The position numbers were made by a program, and so were the translations under genes. Of a stretch of DNA of 64,000 bases, positions 1-7,161 are shown piece by piece. The stretch lies in NCBI GenBank assembly GCA_910588855.1, contig CAJUSR010000018.1, forward strand, positions 1-64,000, given 5' to 3'. The stretch comes from an uncultured Kineothrix sp. (lineage in GTDB: Bacteria > Bacillota > Clostridia > Lachnospirales > Lachnospiraceae). Each line of letters opens with the position of its first letter. Within the stretch, counting starts at the first letter, position 1. The notes beneath the pieces were generated by a model that searched no databases, was not told where the DNA came from, and saw only the letters and a program-made list of their open reading frames with translations.

Positions 1-82
1 AGTATCCCTGCTTTTTATTTATTCAGTTGTAACACATGTATTGTAATCCTACAAATATGATGTCATATACTTTCATTTCCTC

Positions 83-112
83 TTTAAAAAAATATATATG
101 GTATGCTATAAT
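83..112 (+). promoter_or_regulatory. Predicted promoter of nfo
   Basis: An extended -10 (TG-C-TATAAT, hexamer at 107-112) lies about 150 bases before the endonuclease IV start codon, with a weak T/A-rich -35 near 83-88. The same TATGCTATAAT string recurs at both promoters of the toxin-antitoxin candidate near 56.7-57.0 kb. Read by eye only. Confidence 0.5.
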
Positions 113-162
113 GCAATATGGCTTTGATATACCATTTTATAATTACCCAATCCGGCTTAAAT

Positions 163-259
163 GCCAAAAGCCCTGTCCAATATTCAATATCATCATGCGG
201 CAGATTGCCCTAAACTTTTGGACAAGGGATTTTTATACAATAGAGAGGAGACTCAATAA
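163..259 (+). repeat. Diverged half of a palindromic element forming the nfo leader
   Basis: Inverted arms (AAAAGCCCTGTCCAA at 166-180 and TTGGACAAGGGATTTT at 218-233) precede the ribosome binding site. Bases 228-259 match the interior of the MITE-like element at 29888-29919 at about 28 of 32 positions, including GAGAGGAGACTCAA. The nfo ribosome binding site therefore appears to lie inside element-derived DNA. Confidence 0.55.
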
Positions 260-260
260 G

Positions 261-1127
261 ATGCTGAAAATTGGTTCACACGTGGGGATGAAAGGAAAAG
301 AAATGATGTTTGGTTCTGCAAAAGAAGCCTATTCTTATGGGGCAAACACTTTTATGATATTCACAGGCGCACCGCAAAACACCAAACGTAAACCGATTGC
401 GGAACTAAAGATTGACAAGGCTTGGGAATTTATGGATGCTCATGGCATTACGGAGCCGGTTGTCCATGCCCCCTATATCATTAATTTGGGAAACAGCCTA
501 AATAACGAAACATTTCAGCTGGCTGTGGATTTCCTCGCAATGGATTTGGAACGCACTGCCGCTATGGGAAGCCATACGCTGGTACTCCACCCTGGCGCCC
601 ATGTAGGCGCAGGAGCAGATAAAGGAATCCGTCAAATTGCCCAGGGCTTAAACGAAATCTTAACAAAGGACACCCCCTGTTGCATTGCTTTAGAAACTAT
701 GGCTGGAAAAGGCTCCGAAATCGGCAGGGATTTTGAAGAGCTGGCCGCTATTTATGACCAAGTTATCCACAATGAAAAACTCCGCATCTGTTTGGATACT
801 TGTCATATGCATGACAGCGGGTACGACATTATCCACAACTTTGACGGAGTGATAGAAAAACTGGACAGGCTTATCGGCAAAAGCAATGTAGCGCTTATCC
901 ATATCAATGACAGCAAAAACCCTTGTGGAGCAAAGAAAGACAGACATGCCAATATTGGGAAAGGGTATATCGGTTTTGATGCGCTGTTTTCCATTGTCCA
1001 CCATCCCGACTTTGCCCATGTTCCTAAAATATTAGAAACCCCATACTACACTTTGGAGGATAACCCCTCCAAAACAGTTCCCCCCTATAAAGAGGAAATT
1101 GCAATGTTAAGAGAAGGCCGGGATTGA
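261..1127 (+). CDS. nfo: Endonuclease IV (AP endonuclease)
   Basis: A 288-residue TIM-barrel AP endonuclease that cuts DNA 5' of abasic sites in base-excision repair. The expected trinuclear zinc ligands are all present: H69 (VHAPY), H110 (LHPGAHVG), E145 (LETMAGKGSEIG), D179 and H182 (LDTCH), H214 (HINDSK), D227 and H229 (KKDRHANIG) and E259 (ILETP). The length matches the family. The open frame extends upstream to base 36, but the ATG at 261 is chosen because MLKIGSHVG is the family's usual start and GAGAGGAG lies about 10 bases before it. It ends 13 bases from the convergent helicase gene, with no obvious terminator between them. Confidence 0.96.
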   Translation: MLKIGSHVGMKGKEMMFGSAKEAYSYGANTFMIFTGAPQNTKRKPIAELKIDKAWEFMDAHGITEPVVHAPYIINLGNSLNNETFQLAVDFLAMDLERTAAMGSHTLVLHPGAHVGAGADKGIRQIAQGLNEILTKDTPCCIALETMAGKGSEIGRDFEELAAIYDQVIHNEKLRICLDTCHMHDSGYDIIHNFDGVIEKLDRLIGKSNVALIHINDSKNPCGAKKDRHANIGKGYIGFDALFSIVHHPDFAHVPKILETPYYTLEDNPSKTVPPYKEEIAMLREGRD

Positions 1128-1140
1128 AACCGTGCCTCTT

Positions 1141-3702
1141 TTAAAGCCATTCATCCCAAAAACGTTCTACACGCTTTGCCACCCGGTCTGCCGTTACCGC
1201 TTCAAACTCGTTCCATTCCTTTGGGAACATTTGCTGGTAAGACCGGGTTAAAAAACGTTCATCCAAAAGGGCAACTACCCCTACATCCTCTGCAGTCCGT
1301 ATGACCCGGCCGGCGGCCTGCAATACTTTATTCATCCCCGGATAACGGTAAGCATAATCAAAACCGTTTTCTCCGGCACCGTCAAAATAATTTTTTAATA
1401 TTTCCCGCTCATTGCATACCTGCGGCAGCCCCGTTCCCACGATGACAGCTCCTATCAGACAATCATTTTTCAAGTCAATGCCTTCGCTGAAAATCCCGCC
1501 AAGCACACAAAATCCAAGAAGACATTTTTCTTCTCTTATATCAGAACATGACAATACAGCATCCTCTAATACCGCATCCCCTAATACAACATCCCCTAAT
1601 ACAACATCCCCTTCTTTCTTGCCTATCGGCAAAACATTATTGGGAACCGCAAAGCGCTGCAGAAATTCCTCTCTGGCCCTCTCATCCATATTGTCCTCCT
1701 GGACAATACATTCTATCTCTCCCCTCTGTGCAAAATGTTCCATAAAAATATCATATATCTGTTGCAAAAAAGCGTGGGAAGGGAAAAAAACGAGATAATT
1801 CCCATAACGGCTTTTCACGATTTCATAAATGTAAGAAGCAATACGCTCATATTCTGCTTCCGTCCTGCGGCTGTATTTACTGGTTACATCGCTTCCAATC
1901 AACAGCTTTTTACGCCTTGAATCGAAAACCGGCTGGGCATAGACCTCATAATCGCCCTCTTCTGCCCCCAACAATGCCTTATAATATCCAATGGGCAGCA
2001 ATGTTGCGGAAAAAAGGATTGTGCTTCTTCCCTTCCTCATGCATTCCAGCAAATTTAATGAAGGGTTTACGCAATACAATTTTAGAATAAAGCTTCCGTC
2101 TTCCCTCATTTCCGAATATGTCACATAATTTTCATCCATTTTTTCATACATATCCAAAAAGTGAGACACTTCAAAGTAGAAATCCAATACTTCGTTCCTA
2201 ATCTCCTTCGTATGAAACACATCTTGACCGTCATGTTCCTCTAAATAAGCTTCCATTGCAGAGTAAAGCCGCCGCAGCGCCATAACAAAAGGGTCTATGT
2301 ACTCTTCTATCCGGTAAGTTTCGCACTCTCTTTTTAAGGCAAGAAGCTCCCTATTGCATTTATCCAGCCTCTGCTCCATCTTTTCATCCAGCCCCTTCAC
2401 CGTCCTTTTCAGTTGCAGGAAGTCCTCCTTACACATTACGGCGCTGTACATTTCCCTTCCCCTCTCCACCAGATTATGCGCTTCGTCGATTAAAAAGATA
2501 TATTCCCCTTTCACGTTCTCCGCAAAAAAACGCCTTAAATATGCATGTGGGTCAAATACATAATTGTAATCACAAATAACAGCATCCGAAAATAAACTCA
2601 TATCCAAACACATTTCAAAAGGGCAAACCGTATATTTTCTAGCATAATCTTCTACTTTCTCCCTGCTGAAATTGTCCAAATTAGTCAACAAATCATAAAT
2701 TGCATCGTTTACCCTGTCATAGTGCCCTTTGGCATAAGGGCAGGCATCCGGGTTACATTCGGCTTCTTCCATAAAGCATATTTTGTCCTTTGCAGTCAAT
2801 GTCACTGTCTTAAACTTCAGTCCTTGCTGCTGTAAAATATGAAAAGAATTTTCTGCCACTGTCCTTGTGATTGTCTTTGCTGTCAGATAAAAAATCCTTT
2901 CCCCTTTTTCTTCCCCTATCGCCTTCACCGCAGGAAAAACAGTAGATAAGGTTTTCCCTACCCCGGTGGGCGCTTCAATAAACAGCTTCCTTTTATGGTA
3001 TATGGTCTGATATACATAAGTCACAAGATTTTTCTGCCCATCCCTATAGGCAAAAGGAAACTGCAGCTTTCGGATAGATTCCTGTCTAGCCTTTCTCCAT
3101 TGGAATTGAAATTCCGCCCATTTCCGGTATTGTTCCATCACGTTCCCAAACCAATCCTCCAGCTCCGAAAACATATAGTCATAATGGAAATATTTGATTT
3201 GCTCCGTGTCAATATTGCAATAGGTCATACGCACCCTTATGCTTTCCAGTTCATTTTCTTTCGCATATATATAGGCATAACATTTTGCCTGGGCCAAATG
3301 TACACCGATTGGTTTTTTCAGTTTCGTCAATTCCTTATATGTTCCTTTTATCTCATCCACCGTCACCGTATATTCTGTTTTCGGCGGTTCCTCCCCATCC
3401 TTATCCGTAAGGAATATTGATTCTGCTTGCAGGGAATCTTCCCCCACAATAATCCCGTCCGCGCGCCCTTCCACAATAATTACATAGTTTTCCGTCTCGT
3501 ACCGGTATTTTAGGGGAACTTCCGCATGATAATCCGCCCCCATCCGCCTTTGAATCATACGATGGATTCTTCCGCCTTCCAGCATAGCATTTTCCGGCAT
3601 AGCCGCTTTTCGATTGTCAATATTCCCCGAACGCAATATAAATTCCACCAAACTACGCACAGAAACGCGAATTTCCGCCTTAACCGCCATATCCTTTTCC
3701 AT
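1141..3702 (-). CDS. DinG/XPD-like DNA helicase with N-terminal RecB/Cas4-type nuclease motifs
   Basis: An 853-residue protein. Residues 40-145 carry the RecB-family nuclease signature (H47, EGRAD with D82, DEIK at 116-119, and Q138xxxY142). Then follow an XPD/DinG-type superfamily 2 helicase Walker A (APTGVGKT, about 244-251), an iron-sulfur cysteine group (C-x5-C-x4-CPYAKGHY, then CPFEMC), a DEAH box (LIDEAHN) and C-terminal motifs (ILFSATLLP, SEGIDLKN, QAAGRVIRT). It likely unwinds, and perhaps trims, damaged DNA; substrate and polarity are not known. An in-frame 15-bp tandem repeat (1556-1615) adds four VLxDx-type pentapeptides between helicase motifs. The start is uncertain: ATG at 3702 or at 3690, both with weak ribosome binding sites. 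The neighbours nfo and the radical-SAM pair support a repair role. Confidence 0.85.
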   Translation of the reverse strand: MEKDMAVKAEIRVSVRSLVEFILRSGNIDNRKAAMPENAMLEGGRIHRMIQRRMGADYHAEVPLKYRYETENYVIIVEGRADGIIVGEDSLQAESIFLTDKDGEEPPKTEYTVTVDEIKGTYKELTKLKKPIGVHLAQAKCYAYIYAKENELESIRVRMTYCNIDTEQIKYFHYDYMFSELEDWFGNVMEQYRKWAEFQFQWRKARQESIRKLQFPFAYRDGQKNLVTYVYQTIYHKRKLFIEAPTGVGKTLSTVFPAVKAIGEEKGERIFYLTAKTITRTVAENSFHILQQQGLKFKTVTLTAKDKICFMEEAECNPDACPYAKGHYDRVNDAIYDLLTNLDNFSREKVEDYARKYTVCPFEMCLDMSLFSDAVICDYNYVFDPHAYLRRFFAENVKGEYIFLIDEAHNLVERGREMYSAVMCKEDFLQLKRTVKGLDEKMEQRLDKCNRELLALKRECETYRIEEYIDPFVMALRRLYSAMEAYLEEHDGQDVFHTKEIRNEVLDFYFEVSHFLDMYEKMDENYVTYSEMREDGSFILKLYCVNPSLNLLECMRKGRSTILFSATLLPIGYYKALLGAEEGDYEVYAQPVFDSRRKKLLIGSDVTSKYSRRTEAEYERIASYIYEIVKSRYGNYLVFFPSHAFLQQIYDIFMEHFAQRGEIECIVQEDNMDERAREEFLQRFAVPNNVLPIGKKEGDVVLGDVVLGDAVLEDAVLSCSDIREEKCLLGFCVLGGIFSEGIDLKNDCLIGAVIVGTGLPQVCNEREILKNYFDGAGENGFDYAYRYPGMNKVLQAAGRVIRTAEDVGVVALLDERFLTRSYQQMFPKEWNEFEAVTADRVAKRVERFWDEWL
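1556..1615 (-). repeat. In-frame 15-bp tandem repeat, four units
   Basis: Four 15-bp units (ACARCATCCYCTAAT-like on the plus strand, the last diverged) lie inside the helicase gene and encode VLGDV, VLGDA and VLEDA-type pentapeptides. Being a multiple of three, copy-number change would keep the frame. Confidence 0.85.
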
Positions 3703-3739
3703 CCTTAATATAAAACTCTAAAGCAAAATCTTATGATAC

Positions 3740-3784
3740 AAAAACTCCCCATGAGAATAGTCTACTCTATCTCTCATGGGGAGT
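3740..3784 (-). terminator. Rho-independent terminator of the HPr-like gene
   Basis: A perfect 13-bp inverted repeat (ACTCCCCATGAGA at 3744-3756 and its complement at 3772-3784) is followed on the minus strand by five T residues (3740-3744). It lies 111 bases past the stop of the HPr-like gene and just upstream of the helicase start. Confidence 0.88.
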
Positions 3785-3895
3785 CAAATCATCCGGAATC
3801 TTGTTTTCATATTAATGTTTTTCTGTCCAGATGCCATGCGATAAGACGCATAGCATCGTGTAAACAGCAACACTTCAAATCTTAACAGCAAATGT

Positions 3896-4120
3896 CTAGC
3901 ATGCAACTGCAAACCTTCTCATGAATTGCTCAAATTCAGCATTATAGCCTGAATAGGAAACTGTCAAAATCTGATTAAAATCCAATCCTAATACGCCGAC
4001 GATGGATTTTGCGTCTACAATGTATCTATTATATGCGATGTCAACATCAAAATCACACTTTGACGCTGCTGCCACAAAATCCTTCACTTCAACGGGTCTT
4101 AATTTAATTCTATGTCTCAT
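3896..4120 (-). CDS. HPr-like protein lacking the catalytic histidine
   Basis: A 74-residue protein that resembles the PTS phosphocarrier HPr in length and in the DAKSIVGVLGL segment, which corresponds to the HPr region around the regulatory serine (Ser46). The segment that normally holds the phosphorylatable His15 reads LRPVEVKDFVAAA and has no histidine. It therefore cannot be a normal phosphocarrier; Crh of Bacillus, which keeps Ser46 but not His15, is a known precedent for a regulatory role. A ribosome binding site (AAAGGGTG) lies 7-8 bases before the ATG. The gene is monocistronic, with its own promoter and a strong terminator. No other PTS gene is visible in the window. Function is unproven. 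Confidence 0.7.
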   Translation of the reverse strand: MRHRIKLRPVEVKDFVAAASKCDFDVDIAYNRYIVDAKSIVGVLGLDFNQILTVSYSGYNAEFEQFMRRFAVAC

Positions 4121-4170
4121 AATAAAACACCCTTTCTTGAAAAAAACGTTTTCTTTGTGGTTACAATTGT

Positions 4171-4198
4171 ATTATATCCCATATTCTGTAAAAGTAAA
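4171..4198 (-). promoter_or_regulatory. Predicted promoter of the HPr-like gene
   Basis: On the minus strand TATAAT (4171-4176) is preceded by TTTACT (4193-4198) with a 16-base spacer, about 50 bases before the start codon. Confidence 0.6.
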
Positions 4199-4352
4199 GC
4201 TAAAATTTTATGAACTAAATTGGCAAAATTTTCTGTTTTTTTAATAAATTCTCAAATTGCCCTTTTATTCATGCTGATTCCGGTATTCTTTTGTAAAATT
4301 TAACTATTATCTTTCTTCTGCTTTCCATTTGGAATTTGCATATTGATAAGTA

Positions 4353-5120
4353 TTACCCAAATTCCACCATATATTCTTGGAATCTAAGGGGCAGCATATT
4401 TCTTTGTAGTTTAAGGTTTTTTCTTTCTTTAATAGCTATTTTATGACAAAAAAAAGTAAATAGTTCCTGATATTCCATCTCCTCTTTTGCGTACGCGCCA
4501 ATTTCTTTTTCATCAAAATCTTTATCCGTTACAAGGTACCATTCTTTCTTCTTTGGATGAACTACGAAAATCCCCCTCTTTTCATCATAAATAATAAAAT
4601 CAAACAGAGGAAGCCTGTCCGAAAAATGGGGGGCGAGAAAAGTAACTACATTGCTCCTTGGCCCTATTTTAGAAAAGAGTATCCCGTTTTCCAGCTCCTG
4701 AAACCGTAGAAATTCCTTCCAGTGATGGACTTCATTCCTTGTACAGCGGGCAAGCTCAAATACCTTATGGACAGAGTTATCGGCCAGATTCCCCATCACC
4801 CGGCTTCCATCCTTCATCTTAAGGCCGCATACGACTGTCTTATATACTGCCTCCCCTTTTTCCCCATCTTCACTGGCCAATGCCCTGCATATATCCAAAT
4901 AAGCTTCGATTCCCAGCCTCTGGTTAATAGTTCTTGCCACTTTAGCCGCCTTTTCCGCATCCGCTGCTATCCTTATATAAACTGCAAATAACCGGAAATT
5001 CTCTTCTTCCCCTATTTGTATATGGATATGGTCATGCCCTTCCTGCATGGCATATGCCTCATAAACCCCTGTAAAAACCCCTTCCAGGGAATCTTCACAT
5101 ATAAGATACTTCTCTTCCAT
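4353..5120 (-). CDS. TIGR03915-type putative DNA repair protein
   Basis: A 255-residue protein recognised as the companion (TIGR03915 type, probable DNA metabolism protein) of the radical-SAM protein encoded directly upstream. The two families are normally adjacent, and the name rests on that pairing plus the sequence style (an N-terminal LICEDSLEGVFTGVYEAY and a central block ending near MLPLRFQEYMVEF). The open frame continues 40 codons upstream, but those codons translate repeat element A (KFVSARHPQ is also read from the asnA leader copy). The ATG at 5120 behind GAGGAAAAG is therefore preferred. It is likely co-transcribed with the radical-SAM gene and so under the LexA-like boxes near 6.7 kb. 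Enzymatic function is not established. Confidence 0.8.
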   Translation of the reverse strand: MEEKYLICEDSLEGVFTGVYEAYAMQEGHDHIHIQIGEEENFRLFAVYIRIAADAEKAAKVARTINQRLGIEAYLDICRALASEDGEKGEAVYKTVVCGLKMKDGSRVMGNLADNSVHKVFELARCTRNEVHHWKEFLRFQELENGILFSKIGPRSNVVTFLAPHFSDRLPLFDFIIYDEKRGIFVVHPKKKEWYLVTDKDFDEKEIGAYAKEEMEYQELFTFFCHKIAIKERKNLKLQRNMLPLRFQEYMVEFG

Positions 5121-5125
5121 CTTTT

Positions 5126-5201
5126 CCTCATTTCTACGCAGCTTTCTTGTACAAAACCAATTTGGCTTTCCAGTTTGCGGATGCCGCGCAGACACAAACT
5201 T
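5126..5201 (-). repeat. Element A, copy 1 (leader repeat ending in a ribosome binding site)
   Basis: Read on the minus strand it begins AGTTTGTGTCTGCGCGGC and ends GCTGCGTAGAAATGAGG, the last bases serving as the ribosome binding site of the TIGR03915-type gene. TCTGCGCGGC can pair with GCTGCGTAGA through two G-U wobbles, and AGTTTG pairs with CAAACT. Copies 2 and 3 precede asnA and the uracil permease. Confidence 0.8.
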
Positions 5202-5299
5202 AGGGTGATGCCATTTGGCAGAAAAGCCTATTGAACCCAAATCTTCCTAATATTAATATTAATATTATAAATATAAAATATTACAAATAAGCCTGGATA

Positions 5300-6634
5300 T
5301 CAGAAAGTCTGCCCTTGCGCTATTTTCTGCGGCATCTGGAAATTCACATCATCAAATAGCGATAGCTGGCGGTATGTTATCCCATCTTTGTCAAAAGGCA
5401 GCTTTTCCTTTACGGAAAGCAGGTTTCTTGTAATATAGTCCTCTTCCACTTTCGTATTGTACAGCATCTTCCCGCCGCACGTAATAAAATAAAGCGCCCT
5501 TTTCAATACAACCCCTATCTTTTTAAGGTCTTCAAATCTAAGCGCCCCGTTACGTCTCGCCCGGACAATCCGCTGTGCGCTTTTCACCCCCACTCCCGGT
5601 ATACGCAAAAGCAGCTGATAATCCGCCCGGTTCACCTCTACCGGGAATATCTCCAAATGGCGGAGCGCCCAATCCGCTTTGGGATCCAATAAAATATTAA
5701 AATTCGGCCGTTCTTCGCTTAACAGCTCTTTCGCTTCAAAACCATAATATCGCAGCAGCCAATCCGCCTGATATAGCCTATGCTCCCGTAAAAGCGGCGG
5801 CCCTCCGGGAAGCGCAGGCAAATCCTTGTCCTCATTCACATTGACAAAAGCGGAATAAAATACCCTTTTTAGCCCAAATTTCTGATAAAGCCCCTCGGCT
5901 ACCATCATCAATTGATAATCATTCTCCGGTGTGGCGCCTACTATCATCTGGGTAGATTGCCCTGCCGGAACAAAATAAGGCGCCTTCTTATATAGTACCA
6001 ATTCATTCTTATTTTCCATAATTCCGTTTTGTATCTGCCGCATAGGCGCCAAAATATTTTTCCTGTGTTTATTTGGGGCAAGCCGATGCAAACTTTCCGC
6101 CGTAGGGAGTTCCAAATTCACGCTCATCCTGTCCGCTAAAAAGCCCGTCTTCTGAATCAGCATAGGGTCTGCCCCCGGAATCGCTTTTACGTGGATATAC
6201 CCCTGAAACCGATGCTCCTTCCTCAATTTATAAATTGTCTGGAAAATCAGCTCCATCGTAAAATCCGGATTATACAATATCCCGGAGCTTAAAAAAAGCC
6301 CTTCGATATAATTCCTCTTATAAAACCCCATCGTCATCTCACATACTTCATCCGGTGTAAAAGAAGCCCTTGGCACATCGTTTGATTTCCGGTTAATACA
6401 ATATTTGCAATCATAAATACATTCATTCGTAAACAGAATCTTCAATAATGAAATACATCGCCCGTCCGCACTGAAACTATGGCAAATCCCGCCAAACTCC
6501 GTATTCCCTATGCCGGTTCCATCTCCCCGCCTGTCCACACCGCTGGATGTACAAGCCACATCATACTTCGCCGCATCTGTCAGTATCCCCAGTTTTTCTT
6601 TTATGCCCATTTCTTCCGTCGCCTTATAATACAT
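5300..6634 (-). CDS. Putative DNA modification/repair radical SAM protein (TIGR03916 type)
   Basis: A 444-residue radical SAM enzyme. The cluster-binding CxxxCxxC motif (ECIYDCKYC) lies near residue 75, and AAKYDVACTSSGVDRR near residue 25 is typical of this family. The C-terminal part contains a helix-hairpin-helix DNA-binding motif (RIPGVGVKSAQRIVRARR). These features, with the TIGR03915-type partner downstream, identify the radical-SAM DNA-repair family, in which the protein is thought to act on modified or damaged DNA; the reaction is not known. The start at 6634 follows GAGGTAAAG. The gap of about 180 bases to the partner contains element A copy 1 and an AT microsatellite. Two LexA-like boxes upstream suggest SOS control. 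Confidence 0.88.
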   Translation of the reverse strand: MYYKATEEMGIKEKLGILTDAAKYDVACTSSGVDRRGDGTGIGNTEFGGICHSFSADGRCISLLKILFTNECIYDCKYCINRKSNDVPRASFTPDEVCEMTMGFYKRNYIEGLFLSSGILYNPDFTMELIFQTIYKLRKEHRFQGYIHVKAIPGADPMLIQKTGFLADRMSVNLELPTAESLHRLAPNKHRKNILAPMRQIQNGIMENKNELVLYKKAPYFVPAGQSTQMIVGATPENDYQLMMVAEGLYQKFGLKRVFYSAFVNVNEDKDLPALPGGPPLLREHRLYQADWLLRYYGFEAKELLSEERPNFNILLDPKADWALRHLEIFPVEVNRADYQLLLRIPGVGVKSAQRIVRARRNGALRFEDLKKIGVVLKRALYFITCGGKMLYNTKVEEDYITRNLLSVKEKLPFDKDGITYRQLSLFDDVNFQMPQKIAQGQTF

Positions 6635-6651
6635 CTTTCTTTACCTCAGAC

Positions 6652-6665
6652 CAAACATTTGTTTG
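6652..6665. promoter_or_regulatory. LexA-like box 1
   Basis: The palindrome CAAACATTTGTTTG fits AACN4GTT, the core of the Gram-positive SOS box (consensus CGAACN4GTTCG). It lies just downstream of the predicted -10 of the radical-SAM gene, a repressing position. Confidence 0.55.
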
Positions 6666-6670
6666 TATTT

Positions 6671-6699
6671 ATTTTATCATATAATAAATCCGTTTGCAA
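6671..6699 (-). promoter_or_regulatory. Predicted promoter of the radical-SAM repair operon
   Basis: On the minus strand, TTGCAA (6694-6699) and TAAAAT (6671-6676) are separated by 17 bases. Two LexA-like boxes bracket this promoter. Confidence 0.55.
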
Positions 6700-6708
6700 T
6701 ATGTTTGC

Positions 6709-6722
6709 CAAACATTTGTTCT
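6709..6722. promoter_or_regulatory. LexA-like box 2
   Basis: CAAACATTTGTTCT repeats the core of box 1 (AACATTTGTT) and has a better right half (GTTC). It sits just upstream of the -35. Confidence 0.5.
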
Positions 6723-6980
6723 TATTTTCACATTTGATTAAATTTCCATTTTTTTCAGCCCATAATACAAGCCGTCGCATGGATTCCACTTCAGAAAAAG
6801 CGAAATTCCGCCGGGCCAGATTGCAAATACATCCATATGCTAAAAAATTAAGACATTATTTTCAAAAAAACCCCCTTGCAATCCCCTGAAAAAAGCGTTT
6901 AAATAATAAAGTAAGTTTTTAAAACATAGAAATTTACAAAAGACGCAAAAGTGAGGGTAAAAATTGAAAATTTTCAATTA

Positions 6981-7156
6981 CAAGTTTGTGTCTGCGCGGC
7001 ATCCACAAACTTGTAAGCCAATCAAAGACCCCGCTGCAAGCAACGGGGTATCAAACTTGCAGCGCTGCAGAGCAGCGGGGTATTTGACCCTCGCGGCAGT
7101 CTTGCTCGCGGGAATAAAATTGGCTTTGCGCAACAAAGCCGCGCAGAAATGGAGTG
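6981..7156 (+). repeat. Element A, copy 2, interrupted by element B
   Basis: The left part (6981-7021) carries a perfect CAAGTTTGTG/CACAAACTTG stem. The right part (7119-7156) reads ATTGGCTTTGCGCAACAAAG then GCCGCGCAGAAATGGAGTG and supplies the asnA ribosome binding site. TCTGCGCGGC and GCCGCGCAGA are perfectly complementary across the element. Element B is inserted between AAGCCAAT and ATTGGCTT. Confidence 0.85.
7024..7118 (+). repeat. Element B, copy 1, nested inside element A
   Basis: It begins AAAGACCCCGCTGCAAGC and ends TTGCTCGCGGGAATAAA. CCCCGCTGC (7029-7037) pairs perfectly with GCAGCGGGG (7072-7080). Near-identical copies occur at 29555-29683 (minus) and 62273-62370 (plus), and a 3' remnant at 56265-56296. 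Confidence 0.88.
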
Positions 7157-7161
7157 AAATT

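Noticed and set aside
6964..7161. N-terminal extension of asnA starting at 6964
   Set aside because: The extension translates elements A and B (the same peptide DPAASNGVSNLQRC is read at other B copies); the ATG at 7162 has its own ribosome binding site and gives the normal AsnA length.
6860..7161. Asparagine T-box riboswitch before asnA
   Set aside because: The conserved T-box sequence and antiterminator were looked for and not found; the leader is element A plus B.
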